From Phialophora verrucosa (Eukaryota > Ascomycota > Eurotiomycetes > Chaetothyriales > Herpotrichiellaceae), in the NCBI GenBank assembly GCA_002099365.1, contig MSED01000007.1, forward strand, positions 620,001 to 684,000: a stretch of DNA of 64,000 nt, read 5' to 3'. The notes beneath the pieces were generated by a model, which saw only the letters and a program-made list of their open reading frames with translations, did no database searches and was not told the DNA's origin. Shown here one piece after another: positions 1 through 10,845 of this stretch. The first letter of the stretch is position 1. Every line of letters starts with the position of its first letter. A program made the position numbers and the translations under genes.

Positions 1-1
1 A

Positions 2-3000
2 ATGCCAGAAAATGATATGGCAGCCGGCGATGCGGAGATTGCGAACGAAGATTCACAAGCCGATCAAGACGCCGAAGGCGAAGAAGATGTAGATCTAGGG
101 AAAGAGAATGGAGAAGGAGAGAGACATGAAACTGAAGACAAAGAAAGCGCCGCAGATGGAGAGGAAGAGGGAGAGGAAGGGGAGGGCCAAGCAGAGCCGG
201 GGGCAGAAGAAGCTGGTAGCGACAGCGACGAAAGCTCGGGGAGTGACGAGCGCGAAGTTGAGTCATCTCCTCCACTGTCCAAATCAGTGTCGAGATCTGG
301 GTCGCCATCCGGATCCGGGTCAGTGTCGGAGTCGGCATCGGAGTCTCGTGGGGAGGATGAAGAAGAGGCCCCAGAAGAAGCCAAAGAAGCCCGGACAGAG
401 TGCATGTTTTGCCAGCAGACCGACGCTCCAGCTGGCCAGGATGATGAACTTGAATTGACCTGCTTGGAGTGCAATAATCGCGCACACTTGAGATGCGCCC
501 AAGACAAGCAAGCCGTGAAGGACGACGGCACCTCTCACTGGCAATGTCCGGACTGCCTGAAAAAGATCGCACAGTCCGAGTCACCCAGAGAACGGGCTGC
601 AAGGTCCAAGAACTCCGCTCCACGACTTGTTAGAGACTTGTTGCCCGTCACGCGTGGCGTGCAGAGGCCCAACTCACATTCAATCTTTGCGCAGCCGCTG
701 ATATCGGAAGGCGAAGATGGAGGCCGTGCTCTGAGAAAGAGAAAATCTCCCACTCAAGAACCTGCGCCGGTTGAGAAGAGGCGTCGAAAAGCCACAGAAC
801 GCGCATCAGCCGTCGCGACGACAAGTGCTGCGCTGTCGGTGGACAGCAGTACCTCTACAACCATGTCAACGCGCAGATCGAGTCAGATGAAAATCACCAA
901 GCCGACAGCCCGAATCCTGCAACATCGACCCTTCAACAAACCTCCGCCTCACAAATTCATTCTTGCTTTCCGATTAGATCAGCCACGGATCGAAGCCATC
1001 CTGAGCAAGCCCTCTCGCCCTGGTCGACGCAGAGAAAGGAAAGCGCAACAAAAGAAGAAGGAACAAAAGATCCCGGCTCCAGTCTACCAACCGCCCGTCC
1101 CCAAATTCCCTGCCTTGCCGACACACAACCTCATTTTCCCCTCCGCATTCACCGACCGCGAGGCCGAACTCAATGCCAAACCGTACGGTGGCATCCTGTC
1201 AGAAGCGGAAGCCGACACGTCGCGCTCGTTACCACAGCTCAAAGACCGCGAAATATTCGAGATCGCAAGGAAGGAAGCAGAAGAAGAACGAAGAAGAACG
1301 TCTGCTGCAGCCGAGGCGGAGATCAACGGAGGAGTCGACGCTGCAGCCACCCCTGGCGCAACATCATCGACCACAAAACCCAATCGATCGACCGTGTCGG
1401 GGCCGCCCAGCAAGATCAAGTGCATCCAGTTTGGGAAGCATGTCATCGACACGTTCTATGCCGCGCCTTACCCAGAAGAATATTCACACGAGTCGAGGCT
1501 GTTCATCTGTGAATTCTGCCTCAAATACCTCCCGTCCGAGTTCGTGGCGTATCGACATAAACTGAAATGTCCCGCCAAACATCCACCCGGGGACGAAATA
1601 TATCGCGATGGGACCGTCTCGGTATGGGAGGTCGATGGGCGCAAGAAGACCGAGTACTGCCAGTGTCTCTGCCTTATGGCCAAGATGTTCCTTGGCTCAA
1701 AGACTCTCTACTACGACGTGGAGCCGTTTTTGTTCTACATCCTCACAGAGTACGATGAGCTAGGATACCATTTCGTCGGCTACTTCAGCAAGGAGAAACG
1801 TCCAGCCAGCCAGAACAATGTATCCTGTATCCTTGTGATGCCGATTCATCAGAGGAAAGGATACGCTACATTTCTAATTGATTTCTCGTATCTGCTTACC
1901 AGGATTGAGCGCAAGGAGGGGTCGCCCGAGAAGCCATTGTCCGATATGGGTCTCACGGCGTACCGCTCCTACTGGGACTTGACCATCTCGCGACATCTAC
2001 TTGACCTGCAACAGTCATATACGCCATTCAGCACGAAGACTCTTATGGGGAGGACGGGTATGACTGCTGACGATGTGATTCATTCCCTCGAGCGGCTTTA
2101 CGCCTTCATCAAAGACCCGGTCACGAAGACGTATGCGATCAGGTTTGACAAGAAGCTCTATGAACGGATTGTGGATGAGTATGAGCGAAAGGGCCATCGC
2201 AGGATGAAGCCTGAGTTGCTCGTCTGGACGCCCTACATTATGGGAAGGAGTGATCGGGAGACGTTGGATGGGCAAGGTCCACTTACTGCGTTAGCCCCGA
2301 GGAGTGATGACGAGGCTGATGAAGAGGAAGACGATGCAGAAACGAGCGAAGCCGTCGACATGGACAGCCAAGCGGTCACGTTCAGGGCTGGGAAGTCGGT
2401 AGCTGGGGTTACCGACGTGGTGGGCAAGGATGACGTGGCCGAGGAGGAGCTTTCGCCCAAGTCTACCTCGAAGTCGACGAAGGCTGTCTCGAGGCCTGAG
2501 TCGCTTGTTGGCCGCGAGGAAGGTGATGCGGTCGACACCAAAGATGCCTCCCTCGTTGATGAGCGTGGCCATGTCGCACCTGGCCCTCCCCCGACAGATG
2601 CGCTAAATGGCGCCGTCTCGACTCAAATGGCAGCTGCTCAGGACGGAGCAAAGGTCAATGGCCTCGTCAACGGCGCTTCCTCCGCGTCCCTGGAACCTCC
2701 AATCGACCCCCAACTCCAAGATACCCACGAGCAGGGGAATCAACCCAAGTCTCGCAAAGCTGACGTCGCAGAAGAACCCAAACTGCCTCCCTCCCCGCCC
2801 CTCTACGGCTACGCCCTCGCTTTCCGCGAACACAACATCCCACCGAGCCGCTTTCAGATCGATCCACCCATTCCCCCTTCAATGCTCCGCCGACAAAACA
2901 CGAAGAAACGCAGCGCTGCGACCGCGTTGGGCACACCTGGCAAGAAAATCAATGGTATTGGAGGTAGCGCTACTGAAATGGGTGCAATGGCGAACAATGT

Positions 3001-3643
3001 CGCGGTCAGGAGCTCTCCCAGGAACGCTGCCAAAAGCGGTATTCTCGGAGCCAACACTGCCCAGGCAAGCGGCTCTGCGAGCTCCACCAACGGCACAGGG
3101 AGTGCGTCGCCCAGGGTCCCAGGGACGCCGGTCCGACGGAGCGGTAGGCGCAGTGGCCTTGCCAACGTCGTCTCGACGGTGGATGGGAGCGTGGACGACG
3201 AGGAAGAGGACGCCCCTGCCGAGGACGACGACGACGAGGGCTCCCCGTCCAAAGCTGATTCGGAAGACGGCGATGCAGAGGATGAAGATGATGACGTCGA
3301 GGCTTCTCCGTCAAGTAGTCCGGGGGAGGAAGAAGAGGAGGAAGAGGATGAGGATGAAGAGGATGAAGATGACGAAGCGCAAACCTCCGTCGCAGTCGTT
3401 AGCGACGAGAGCGGCGAAGACGAATCCGGCGAAGAAGGAGAAGAAGAGGAAAGCGAAGTGGACGAGGAAGAAGTGGACGAAGAGGAAGAGGAAGAGGAAG
3501 AAGATGAGGACGATGATAGCGCGGACGATCCAAACGATCCGGACGCCGAGCCTGATGAGGATGAGTCCGAGGAGAGCGAAGAAGACGCTGAAGCCGAGGT
3601 GGATATCGCTGATGAAGAGGACGACGTCGATGACGACGAGTGA
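2..3643 (+). CDS. sas3: MYST-family histone acetyltransferase with PHD finger (SAS3/Mst2 type)
   Basis: Catalytic subunit of a NuA3/Mst2-like nuclear complex that acetylates histone H3 (family knowledge). The reading frame is uninterrupted and encodes 1213 residues. An acidic N-terminus is followed by a PHD finger at about residues 133-186 (first Cys C134, final CPDC). The MYST domain begins with a C2HC zinc finger (C503, C506, H519, C523). It contains the acetyl-CoA loop QRKG (617-620), and C609 and E643, spaced 34 residues apart as are the catalytic Cys and Glu of Esa1. The last 150 or so residues are almost entirely Asp, Glu and Ser. The first ATG lies at base 2, so the true start may be upstream of the window. 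PHD plus MYST resembles animal MOZ/MORF; yeast Sas3 lacks this PHD. The MYST assignment is firm, the subfamily less so. Confidence 0.93.
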   Translation: MPENDMAAGDAEIANEDSQADQDAEGEEDVDLGKENGEGERHETEDKESAADGEEEGEEGEGQAEPGAEEAGSDSDESSGSDEREVESSPPLSKSVSRSGSPSGSGSVSESASESRGEDEEEAPEEAKEARTECMFCQQTDAPAGQDDELELTCLECNNRAHLRCAQDKQAVKDDGTSHWQCPDCLKKIAQSESPRERAARSKNSAPRLVRDLLPVTRGVQRPNSHSIFAQPLISEGEDGGRALRKRKSPTQEPAPVEKRRRKATERASAVATTSAALSVDSSTSTTMSTRRSSQMKITKPTARILQHRPFNKPPPHKFILAFRLDQPRIEAILSKPSRPGRRRERKAQQKKKEQKIPAPVYQPPVPKFPALPTHNLIFPSAFTDREAELNAKPYGGILSEAEADTSRSLPQLKDREIFEIARKEAEEERRRTSAAAEAEINGGVDAAATPGATSSTTKPNRSTVSGPPSKIKCIQFGKHVIDTFYAAPYPEEYSHESRLFICEFCLKYLPSEFVAYRHKLKCPAKHPPGDEIYRDGTVSVWEVDGRKKTEYCQCLCLMAKMFLGSKTLYYDVEPFLFYILTEYDELGYHFVGYFSKEKRPASQNNVSCILVMPIHQRKGYATFLIDFSYLLTRIERKEGSPEKPLSDMGLTAYRSYWDLTISRHLLDLQQSYTPFSTKTLMGRTGMTADDVIHSLERLYAFIKDPVTKTYAIRFDKKLYERIVDEYERKGHRRMKPELLVWTPYIMGRSDRETLDGQGPLTALAPRSDDEADEEEDDAETSEAVDMDSQAVTFRAGKSVAGVTDVVGKDDVAEEELSPKSTSKSTKAVSRPESLVGREEGDAVDTKDASLVDERGHVAPGPPPTDALNGAVSTQMAAAQDGAKVNGLVNGASSASLEPPIDPQLQDTHEQGNQPKSRKADVAEEPKLPPSPPLYGYALAFREHNIPPSRFQIDPPIPPSMLRRQNTKKRSAATALGTPGKKINGIGGSATEMGAMANNVAVRSSPRNAAKSGILGANTAQASGSASSTNGTGSASPRVPGTPVRRSGRRSGLANVVSTVDGSVDDEEEDAPAEDDDDEGSPSKADSEDGDAEDEDDDVEASPSSSPGEEEEEEEDEDEEDEDDEAQTSVAVVSDESGEDESGEEGEEEESEVDEEEVDEEEEEEEEDEDDDSADDPNDPDAEPDEDESEESEEDAEAEVDIADEEDDVDDDE
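3190..3640 (+). repeat. GA-rich low-complexity tract coding the acidic tail
   Basis: This purine-rich stretch of GAA, GAG, GAT and GAC codons encodes the Asp/Glu/Ser-rich tail of the MYST acetyltransferase. Its low complexity opens long serine-rich frames on the opposite strand, which should not be read as genes. Confidence 0.85.
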
Positions 3644-4311
3644 ACCTTGGAATTCGTCTTTGCTGGGGCGCGCACATTATTATTATTGCTCATGTAGGGT
3701 ATTCCGCGCGAGCTGGGTAGTATGTACTAATAGCAGCTACGAGGGAGCTCGAGACTCGGGATGGCTGGCTTGTGCATGCATGGTACTATTCTGCAATCAC
3801 TTGGATGCCCTTGAACACTAAAAGATCCGAATTCTCTGGGTGCTTTCTATCCTGCTGTGCATACATTGTTATGGTCACCACCGTGCGTTTTCCTTCGCGC
3901 AACGTTGTAGTCCCCGTCGCCCACATACCTATCGCCCTGCCCCCATTGCGTTGCGCAAGTGTTCCGAGCTGTGCATAAGCGATCCATAGAACAAACAGGG
4001 TCCTGCTCGCCTGAATCTAACGCGGTTGTTAACTCACTTCCATCCCTGACACCCCATTTTATGCCAAATATCATCTCCTGGCGCTCCCCACACACAATGC
4101 TCTCCCCGATCGGATTCGGCGTCGAAAGACGTCGCACTGGTTGCTGTTACCTCCAAACAGTGAACAGCTGCATTGAACTTGTCGGCTTCATGGCCGCTGC
4201 AATGTCGGCCATTGATCACCCTAGCTCCCTTGTCTGTGTTCTGCCTCTACATGCCTATGCGGCATGCAGCGCAACTCTCTGATCTGTCAAATGGAGAGCT
4301 CGTTTCCAGCT
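3644..4311. other. Convergent 3' intergenic region
   Basis: This is the space between the 3' ends of the acetyltransferase gene and the convergent TMEM33-like gene. It presumably holds both 3' UTRs and terminators. Only short uninformative frames are present and I see no RNA gene or repeat. Confidence 0.6.
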
Positions 4312-5296
4312 CTATGACTGCTTCTTCTGAGGTGTTTGCCCACCACCCAGGTACTTCTGCAGATTGGTGGCCTCGACACCCTGACGCAGGATGTTCTTAA
4401 GCGTCTCCCAGCCCTGTCTGACCGCAGGCGGGACATTAGGGTTCTGGACCTGCTGGTCAACCCGGGCAGCTAGTTGGCCAAATGCGCCTTGGATGAATTG
4501 GCTCTGAGAGAACCTCGCCCGCAGAAAGACGGTGTAGACGCCCAGCAGGATCCAAGACCCCTTGCTGAAGGTCAAAGCGGACAGAAGAAGTCGTACCCAT
4601 AGGAAGATCTCGAGCATGGCCACCAAAAGCATGGAGGCATCATAATATTCCTTGACGAATCGACCGATAGAGTTTGCGAGCGGGGACTGGGACTTCTGAG
4701 CACCAGGGGATTGAGGAGTGCTTCCCGGGGCGACCTTGGGAGGCTGAAGCGCAGGGATAATGTTGGTGCGAGTGTAGGTCGCCACGTGGAAGACCGAGTA
4801 AACGGTGAACGGGAGCAGGGCTAGGGGAACCTGTCTTGCGAACAGCCAGACCAAGCTTATGACTGCAACGTGACTGTCAGCGTCTTGGACAAGCCGTGCT
4901 TCTGAGAGCCTCTACTCACGCAGATATTGAACATTCTCATCCGATAGCAGCAAGAGTGCGGTTTGCCCGATCTTGGCGCCTGGCTTGACACGAGCGCGAT
5001 AAGCCTTGAAGACGACGATGCCATATGTCGCGACGGCAGACGTGAAAGCCAGGCGATACGTAAACTGCGCCCATCTAGAATAGTAGTTGAGGGTGATATA
5101 GGAGAGACCATAACGGAGGACGGACAGCAGGAGGGTAAAGTGGCCGCAGAACCATGCGCTGTGGGAGGGTACGAATGTTAGCACAGACCTTAGCTTCTCA
5201 AGGAGCAAGAGAAGCTCGATCTTACAATTGCAGAGTTGTGGCGAGTTTTGTAAGACGTTCGCCTAAAGATTGGGTAGTGGGAGGCGGGGGAGCCAT
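4312..5296 (-). CDS. TMEM33/Pom33-family membrane nucleoporin
   Basis: Integral membrane protein of the ER and nuclear envelope; yeast Pom33/Per33 help position nuclear pore complexes (family knowledge). Three exons: 5226-5296, 4920-5158 and 4312-4862, giving 286 residues. Splice sites are GTAAG...CACAG and GTGAGT...TGCAG, and phases agree across both junctions. The start follows the pattern MAPPPPTTQSLGERL, a short soluble N-terminus before the first hydrophobic segment (AWFCGHFTLLLS). Several hydrophobic segments follow, including one around YRLAFTSAVATYGIVVFKAYR and one around LVWLFARQVPLALLPFTVYS. A soluble tail ends in polar residues. The family call rests on segment order and length; whether it is closer to Pom33 or Per33 cannot be told. 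Confidence 0.82.
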
Positions 5297-6342
5297 GTTC
5301 TTGAAAGCTGTGAAGAGAGTTCAGTGGATGGAGGGGCGGTCAAGATACAGGGATGTGGTCGTGGTGTTAATGGCGAACCAGAACAATGTCGACCGAGTGA
5401 AAGGAAGAGAACAGGCAAGACCCGAGCTTCTCTCAAGATGTACTCGGTAGGCGAACAGCCGTAGTGAACAAAGGACAAGTGACTGGGGAAGGTGAACGGA
5501 GCAGAAGCGAACGTGGCTTCAACAGGGTGTGAGTTGCACTTGCGAGCGCAAGCTTTTGGGTTGGTTCGGTTTGTGGGCGGCAATGATGTCAACCGCTGTG
5601 AAACAAGCCACACAATCATTTCACTCTCCCTTTACTGCCACTTCACGCTGCCCACAGAAACATAATCCTGCACTGACGGAACTCTGTCCACCAAATACTT
5701 TGTATGAACTCTGTCCCCCCCCTCTACAACTATTTCACCCATGTTACCATCTAAACAGTGCATATTGTCGTTTTGATTTCATGGATTTGATTTCTCACGC
5801 GTCACACGGAGTGGCAGGTTGTTGGGCAGACCAAGAACATGGGCTTCTGAAGCACACGTTGGGTTTCTAGAAGAATTTGCCAGCTAGTAACGCAATGGAA
5901 TGAATTGAACAAAGTCGTCGCTTGCTGAGAAGAAAGCCGATTCCTCTCCTACCGCTACCTCCGCTCAAAACGGACACAAACGTGCTAAGGAAATATACAT
6001 GCTTGTCTGGCGGATTAAGTCCTTTCCGTCCATCCCACCAGGGACTGGAATGCCTTCTCATTCCGACCCTGGGTGTGCTGAAACAGGACTTTTCGTATTA
6101 TGCACAATCCAAGTCGTTTTCTGCTCCCCCCACAGCCCTCCCCCGGGTAGATCATATGTGATGGTGATTAGAACGCCACAACAGCTCCAGTCTGTTGCCT
6201 ACTGGGAACAATCGCAACATGTAGTTCTTGAAGAGAAGGTGAGTCGAAAGAGGGGATATCGCCGTCATCGTGTCGTCGCTGAGCTGAATTGCAAATACAG
6301 GGAAACGAAGAGGTAATCGTGTCCGGACATCGCGCGCGATGT
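5297..6342. other. Intergenic region between POM33-like and septin genes
   Basis: Upstream of the TMEM33-like start and downstream of the septin stop, so it should contain that gene's promoter and the septin 3' UTR. A perfect MluI cell-cycle box (ACGCGT) lies at 5797-5802, about 500 bases upstream of the TMEM33-like ATG; a single hexamer can arise by chance. No gene is apparent. Confidence 0.5.
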
Positions 6343-8116
6343 TTATCGGAGCGAGAATCCCTTCCTCTTGCCTTCCTTCTCGATAGGCCGGCCTTGCTCA
6401 ATGCGAGACTTCTTCTCTTCAAGCTCTGCTCGCTGGCGCTCCAGCTGCTCCTTCATCTCACGGTGGCGCGCGAACAGTTCCTCTTCGCTCTGTTGGAGTT
6501 TGCTTTCCTTTTCTTGGACCTTCTGCTGGAAAACCATCTTCATCTCCGCCTCCATCTTGGCCAGCTTCTGCTCGTGCAAGGTCCTCTCTTCCTCTTGCTT
6601 AACGGCAGGGTTGACCTCCTTGAACACGCTGGGATCCTGTGACACGCCCATTTGGATGAGCTTATCGGACCGGTAGTTCTCGTAGAGAACATTGTTAGTG
6701 TGCTCCTTGAGTTCCTCCATGTGTGTTCGGATCAACATCTGTCGGAGCTTGACAAAGTCGCAGTGGTCCTCATTGTCAACCTCAATGATGCCCCAGGGGT
6801 AACGGCGGCCACGGACTTTGCGACCTTCGGGATTGGTCACCTCATAGTTGGCACCAACCACCGCAAATGGCACCTTCGACATGATCTCCTGGTTCTCGGC
6901 GATGGTTTCTTCGTCATCCAGTTCATAACGAGGTCCCTCGAAAATTTGAATCGAGTGGTGCTGAATGTCTGCGAGGATCTGCCAGAGTTAGCTCATGTCC
7001 ATGATACGTCAGATGGAGGCCTCTTACTCTCTGCTTGAATGCCGCGACTTCCTCATCTGTCAGGGTATCGGCCTTGGCAATGACCGGAATTAGGTTGACC
7101 TTGGTGTGAAGACGGCGCATGACTTCAATATCCAGAGGCTTGAGGGAGTGCCCTGTAGGCTGGATGAAGTAGACACAGGCATGGACTCTGTTGTCTACGA
7201 TGTTCATGCGGTTGACCTTGTTCTCGGCCTCCAGATAGGCATCGAATCGTTGTTCGATATTCTCCACAATTGGTCTCCACGAGTCGTCGTTGTTAACGAA
7301 ATCGCCGAAGCCGGGGGTATCAACAACCGTCAGGCGCAGACGGACCCCATTCTCCTCAATGTCGGCGCTGATAGATTGAATAGACACCGTCTTCGGGATG
7401 ATGTCCAGGCTGGGACCTGTGCGTTCGCGAGGAGGGTAGAGGGACGTGTTGAACAAGGTGTTGATCAGCGTAGATTTACCCAGCCCCGATTCACCTACGT
7501 TGTATTAGTATCTTCCAAGTCGTTGCCAATGGTAGATGCGACGTACCGACTACCATAACGTTGAAGTTGAAGCCCTTCCTCACACTCTTGCGGTGCCATT
7601 GGTTCGGCAGATTGGCGAATCCAACATAACCCGTCAACTTCCTTCTGACCACATTTCGCATATCGTTCGCGGCCGCTGCAGCAGCCTTTGGATCTTTTGA
7701 GCTCACTGTCTGGGCAGCGTTCGCACCCATCGGATTGCTCTCCTTGACGAAGGGAGATGTAGGCTTGCCATTGGGAATGCTGGGAGAGGGGGAGGATCGT
7801 ATGCCGTTGGCCACAGCAGCTGGAATTTCGTTCGAGTCAGTCATATTCTCAGGGTGGGTGTCTGCGGATGTCACTTAGGTGTGAAAACGATGGGCTTTTT
7901 TGGTCCCCTCGAGGGGATGGGGAATGTGGAATGCTGAAGTCGGTGCTGGGGCTAGGATTGCTCTTTTCCTCGGCCGTCATCGCGCTTGCTTAACGGATCG
8001 TGTACCAGTAGCATTGCTCTGAGAGCACGTGGGACAAGGGATGGACAGAGGAAGGCGCGACAGGTGATGTGCGGTGGAAAGGAATTGGACCAGACTGGTG
8101 ATGAATACTCACCCAT
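6343..8116 (-). CDS. aspB: Septin AspB (Cdc3 orthologue)
   Basis: GTP-binding cytoskeletal protein that forms hetero-oligomeric septin filaments at septation and branching sites. Modelled with exons 8113-8116, 7547-7861, 7028-7494 and 6343-6978, giving 473 residues. A polar N-terminus precedes the segment VGFANLPNQWHRKSVRKGF. The P-loop GESGLGKST is at residues 107-115 and is split by an intron after the first G of its codon. DTPGFGD and AKAD (G3, G4) follow, then the septin unique element and a C-terminal coiled coil rich in Glu, Gln and Lys. The third intron (6979-7027) restores the typical septin sequence RILADIQHHSIQI. The first coding exon carries only ATG and one base; the next in-frame ATG (NMTDSNEI) would be an alternative start. 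The polar N-terminal extension and sequence fit AspB/Cdc3 rather than AspA, AspC or AspD. Confidence 0.93.
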
Positions 8117-8981
8117 ATTTGGTCAGACGAAGGTCGGTTGTGCAGGCGACACTGAAGACGGTTGAAACAAAAGTAACTGCGAGAAAAGTCCTGTTAGCAC
8201 GCGCCTCGCATAGATGATCAGATGCATCGACCGCGACAGTGGATGGAGTCAAATGGAAATGATTGTGGGTTGCCTGCGCCCAGGGGCATCGGGCATTGAG
8301 ATTTCTGGAATGTGAAACGTACTTTGGTCAACAGCACGACTGGCAAACTCGCACGAAGAGAGGGCTCCAAGCGAATGTAAGAAGAACGCTGGGGCACAGC
8401 GAAGAAGAGATGAAGCCCAAAAGGATGGGTGCGCGAAACGAAGAGGTGCAAAGTTTGTGAACTGTACGAGTAGCGAGCGTTGCCCTTTGTCAATCAGTCT
8501 TTAAGTCAACGTGGACTCTGCCCAAGTCGCCAGAAAAATAGGGGACGCATCTTTCTCGTGCCAGTCGTGCAACTGCAATCGGGGCGCTGTGGAGAGGCCG
8601 CCGCGCTAGGTCATTTTGGGACTGAAACCGGCTGCGGTGATTGGAGATCAGCAAAAACCGCCGAAGCCAAAGCTGCCCCTGGATCTTCTCCAGGTTTGGC
8701 CCTGCTGCAACTGGGAAGAGCAAAGCGAGAGCAGCGAGAACATACGCTCCGGAGCACAGATAATCCGTATGCACCTAGCATTGCACAAGGTTGATTTGAG
8801 TTGAAAGCTGACTTCGTTGTTGTACACTCTGTTCCCCATCCTGTTTTCTATCCTGTCAAGGGTATCCTGGCCACTCAAGCCTAACTCGGTCGGTACAGTA
8901 TCTCGACGCCTGCAAATGCAGCATGATCCTTCTGTTCGCTATGTCCACAGTCCTGAGCCAAGAGTCTATACGAAGGGTTTC
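8117..8981. other. Septin upstream region and carrier 3' flank
   Basis: Contains the septin promoter and 5' UTR (near 8117) and the 3' flank of the mitochondrial carrier gene. Short open frames here do not resemble proteins. No RNA gene was recognised. Confidence 0.5.
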
Positions 8982-10314
8982 TCATATCGCTCCGGACCCC
9001 TCTTCTGACTGCAACCGCTCCATCTGTTTCAGCAAATATTGATACATAACAAGCATCGTTCCGCTCTGAACGCTTGTCCACACAAACCTGGGACCGACGC
9101 CCCGAAACATTCCGGCAACTCCTTCAGTCTTGTAGATCATCCGAAGACCCTCTATGACTGAGGAAGTGTCAAGCGTCGGCGTGTGATGCGGGACAGTGCG
9201 AGGTCCAGAATGTATGAGCCGCGTCTGAGTCTTGCCTGCCGCTTTCTGGCTGCTCTTCGGGGACTTCTCTTTCTCCAAGCGTGACGCCTGGCTGGTCTTG
9301 CTTGGGTCGGGCGCAATCTGAGTCTGTGTTCTTGTTTTCACCACATCGAGTGGGCACGTTATGACACCTGCAGCGCCGCCAGCCGAGACCGCGGTCACAA
9401 CCTCGAAACCTAGTCCAATATCATTCGTTCCCTGCCAGTGCTGAGCGAATCTCCGCTCCTGCTCGTAGAAGGCGAACTGCAGAGCTGAGAAAGGCAAGTC
9501 CCTGACGATTGTCGCTTTGTAACCCGAATACAGCGCTCCAAAGCCCTCTGTCCGAGCGATTGTCCTTGCGGCATCCCAGGTTGACTTGTAGTTGTACCCC
9601 GAGTTGAAGAAAGGATTGTTGTATCGACCCTGCAGCTGCAGTCTCGTTTTGAGGACTTCCGAGGGCACATACACAATGGATGCAGCAAGGTCGGCAATGA
9701 ACCCTGGTCAATGTGGTGAGTACGTGGCTGTACGATAACATCTGAGCGAATCTCTTACCACTTGCGAGGTACGATATTGACGGATTGATCCCTCGATCCA
9801 GCATATGCCGCTTGCAGTATTCATATGCGCCGAAGAATATGACGGTGCCGGGGAAAGATCCCAGCATAGCTGCGGTGAAGCCTCCGTAGAGTCCTCGTCG
9901 TACCCCCTCTTGCCGAAATATCTTAACGTAGGAATCGGATAGGGAGGCGTACTTTGGTGGGAAATGAGGATCTCCCTGTTGCCTCGTCTTGACAGTATCG
10001 AGTGAGTGCATAAGGATGTCGCCCGTTGTGCCACCTATGCCTCCAGCAAGCATTGACTGTGTTCCTCGTCAGCCAAATGGTCCATTGTCCACTTCACCGG
10101 AGGACGAACGTACGTGCATGTACGGAGGTCTTTTTAAATCCAAGTCGACTTCCTCCTCCGCCAATCTCTCCATTGTACGCGGCCGTTTAATCTGTCGTGC
10201 GCCGTCGATATCAAAGTCGGATTCCGCGTATCCATCATTGTGCTGCGCCTCCAGAGAGGTCCCGACGGAGCTGTCTTGAGAGAACCAATTCGATAACCGT
10301 GAAGTTAGGCTCAT
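8982..10314 (-). CDS. MME1: Mitochondrial carrier family protein, Mme1 (YMR166C)-like
   Basis: Six-helix solute carrier of the mitochondrial inner membrane; the yeast relative is reported as a magnesium exporter. Exons 10114-10314, 9759-10056 and 8982-9703 give 406 residues with consistent phase. The three carrier repeats are visible through HSLDTVKTRQQ, VPSEVLKTRLQLQ and CPLDVVKTRTQ; in the first a Ser replaces the usual Pro of the PxD motif. GVRRGLYGGFTAAMLGSFPG and DLPFSALQFAFYEQ closely match the Mme1 subgroup. A nuclear-localisation-like basic stretch (KRPRT) in the soluble N-terminus is probably incidental. A polar insert of about 50 residues follows the third signature. The carrier fold is certain; substrate is inferred from similarity only. 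Confidence 0.9.
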
Positions 10315-10845
10315 GGAGGGCTCTGAAGCCCTGATTGGAAGATTGTACGCAGGATCAGTATCTCGGGGAGAGAGTGGGAGGGAGGGATCGATCTCAGAGG
10401 AGTGACGGTGTCTTTGTTACTTTCGCCGCAATGAGGTCGACCTGAAGCCTTCATTCATCAAAAGTTTCGCAGGCCCCATTTCTCGGGCTTTGCCGGCCCC
10501 AGCGAAGCACTGCTCGGCCACCCTGGGAAGCCTTGCCCGATTGGCCAGCCTTGTGCGCCCTCTGACCACGGCACGTTGTTGAGAGCTTCAGCCTTTTGGG
10601 GACACTCCATGTACTGAAGTAGCGCAGCATTATGCTTCAAGAGAGGACTGAAACGCATGTGATGAAGACTGATATCTGCATGTACCCTCGGCTATTATCT
10701 GTGTCGAACGAAGATCAATTACTAGCATCCGGACAGCAGGGGAATGCAGGCACAACTTTTGCCAATAGAAGTAAAGGAGAAGGATTTTGTACACGCCTTT
10801 CCCTGCATCAAGCCTCGCTAAATCCAGCCAAACCCATGAACACAC
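10315..10845. other. Intergenic region between carrier and LAT1 genes
   Basis: Both flanking genes run leftward, so this should hold the carrier promoter and the LAT1 3' UTR. I see no additional gene or structured element. Confidence 0.5.

Noticed and set aside
2854..3693. Antisense 279-codon serine-rich open frame
   Set aside because: It is the reverse complement of the GA-rich acidic tail of the acetyltransferase; GAA/GAG/GAT codons read as Ser-rich sequence on the other strand.
2607..3821. 404-codon plus-strand frame overlapping the acetyltransferase 3' end
   Set aside because: Same low-complexity tract in another frame; Arg/Lys/Met-rich composition with no domain, while the overlapping MYST frame is conserved.
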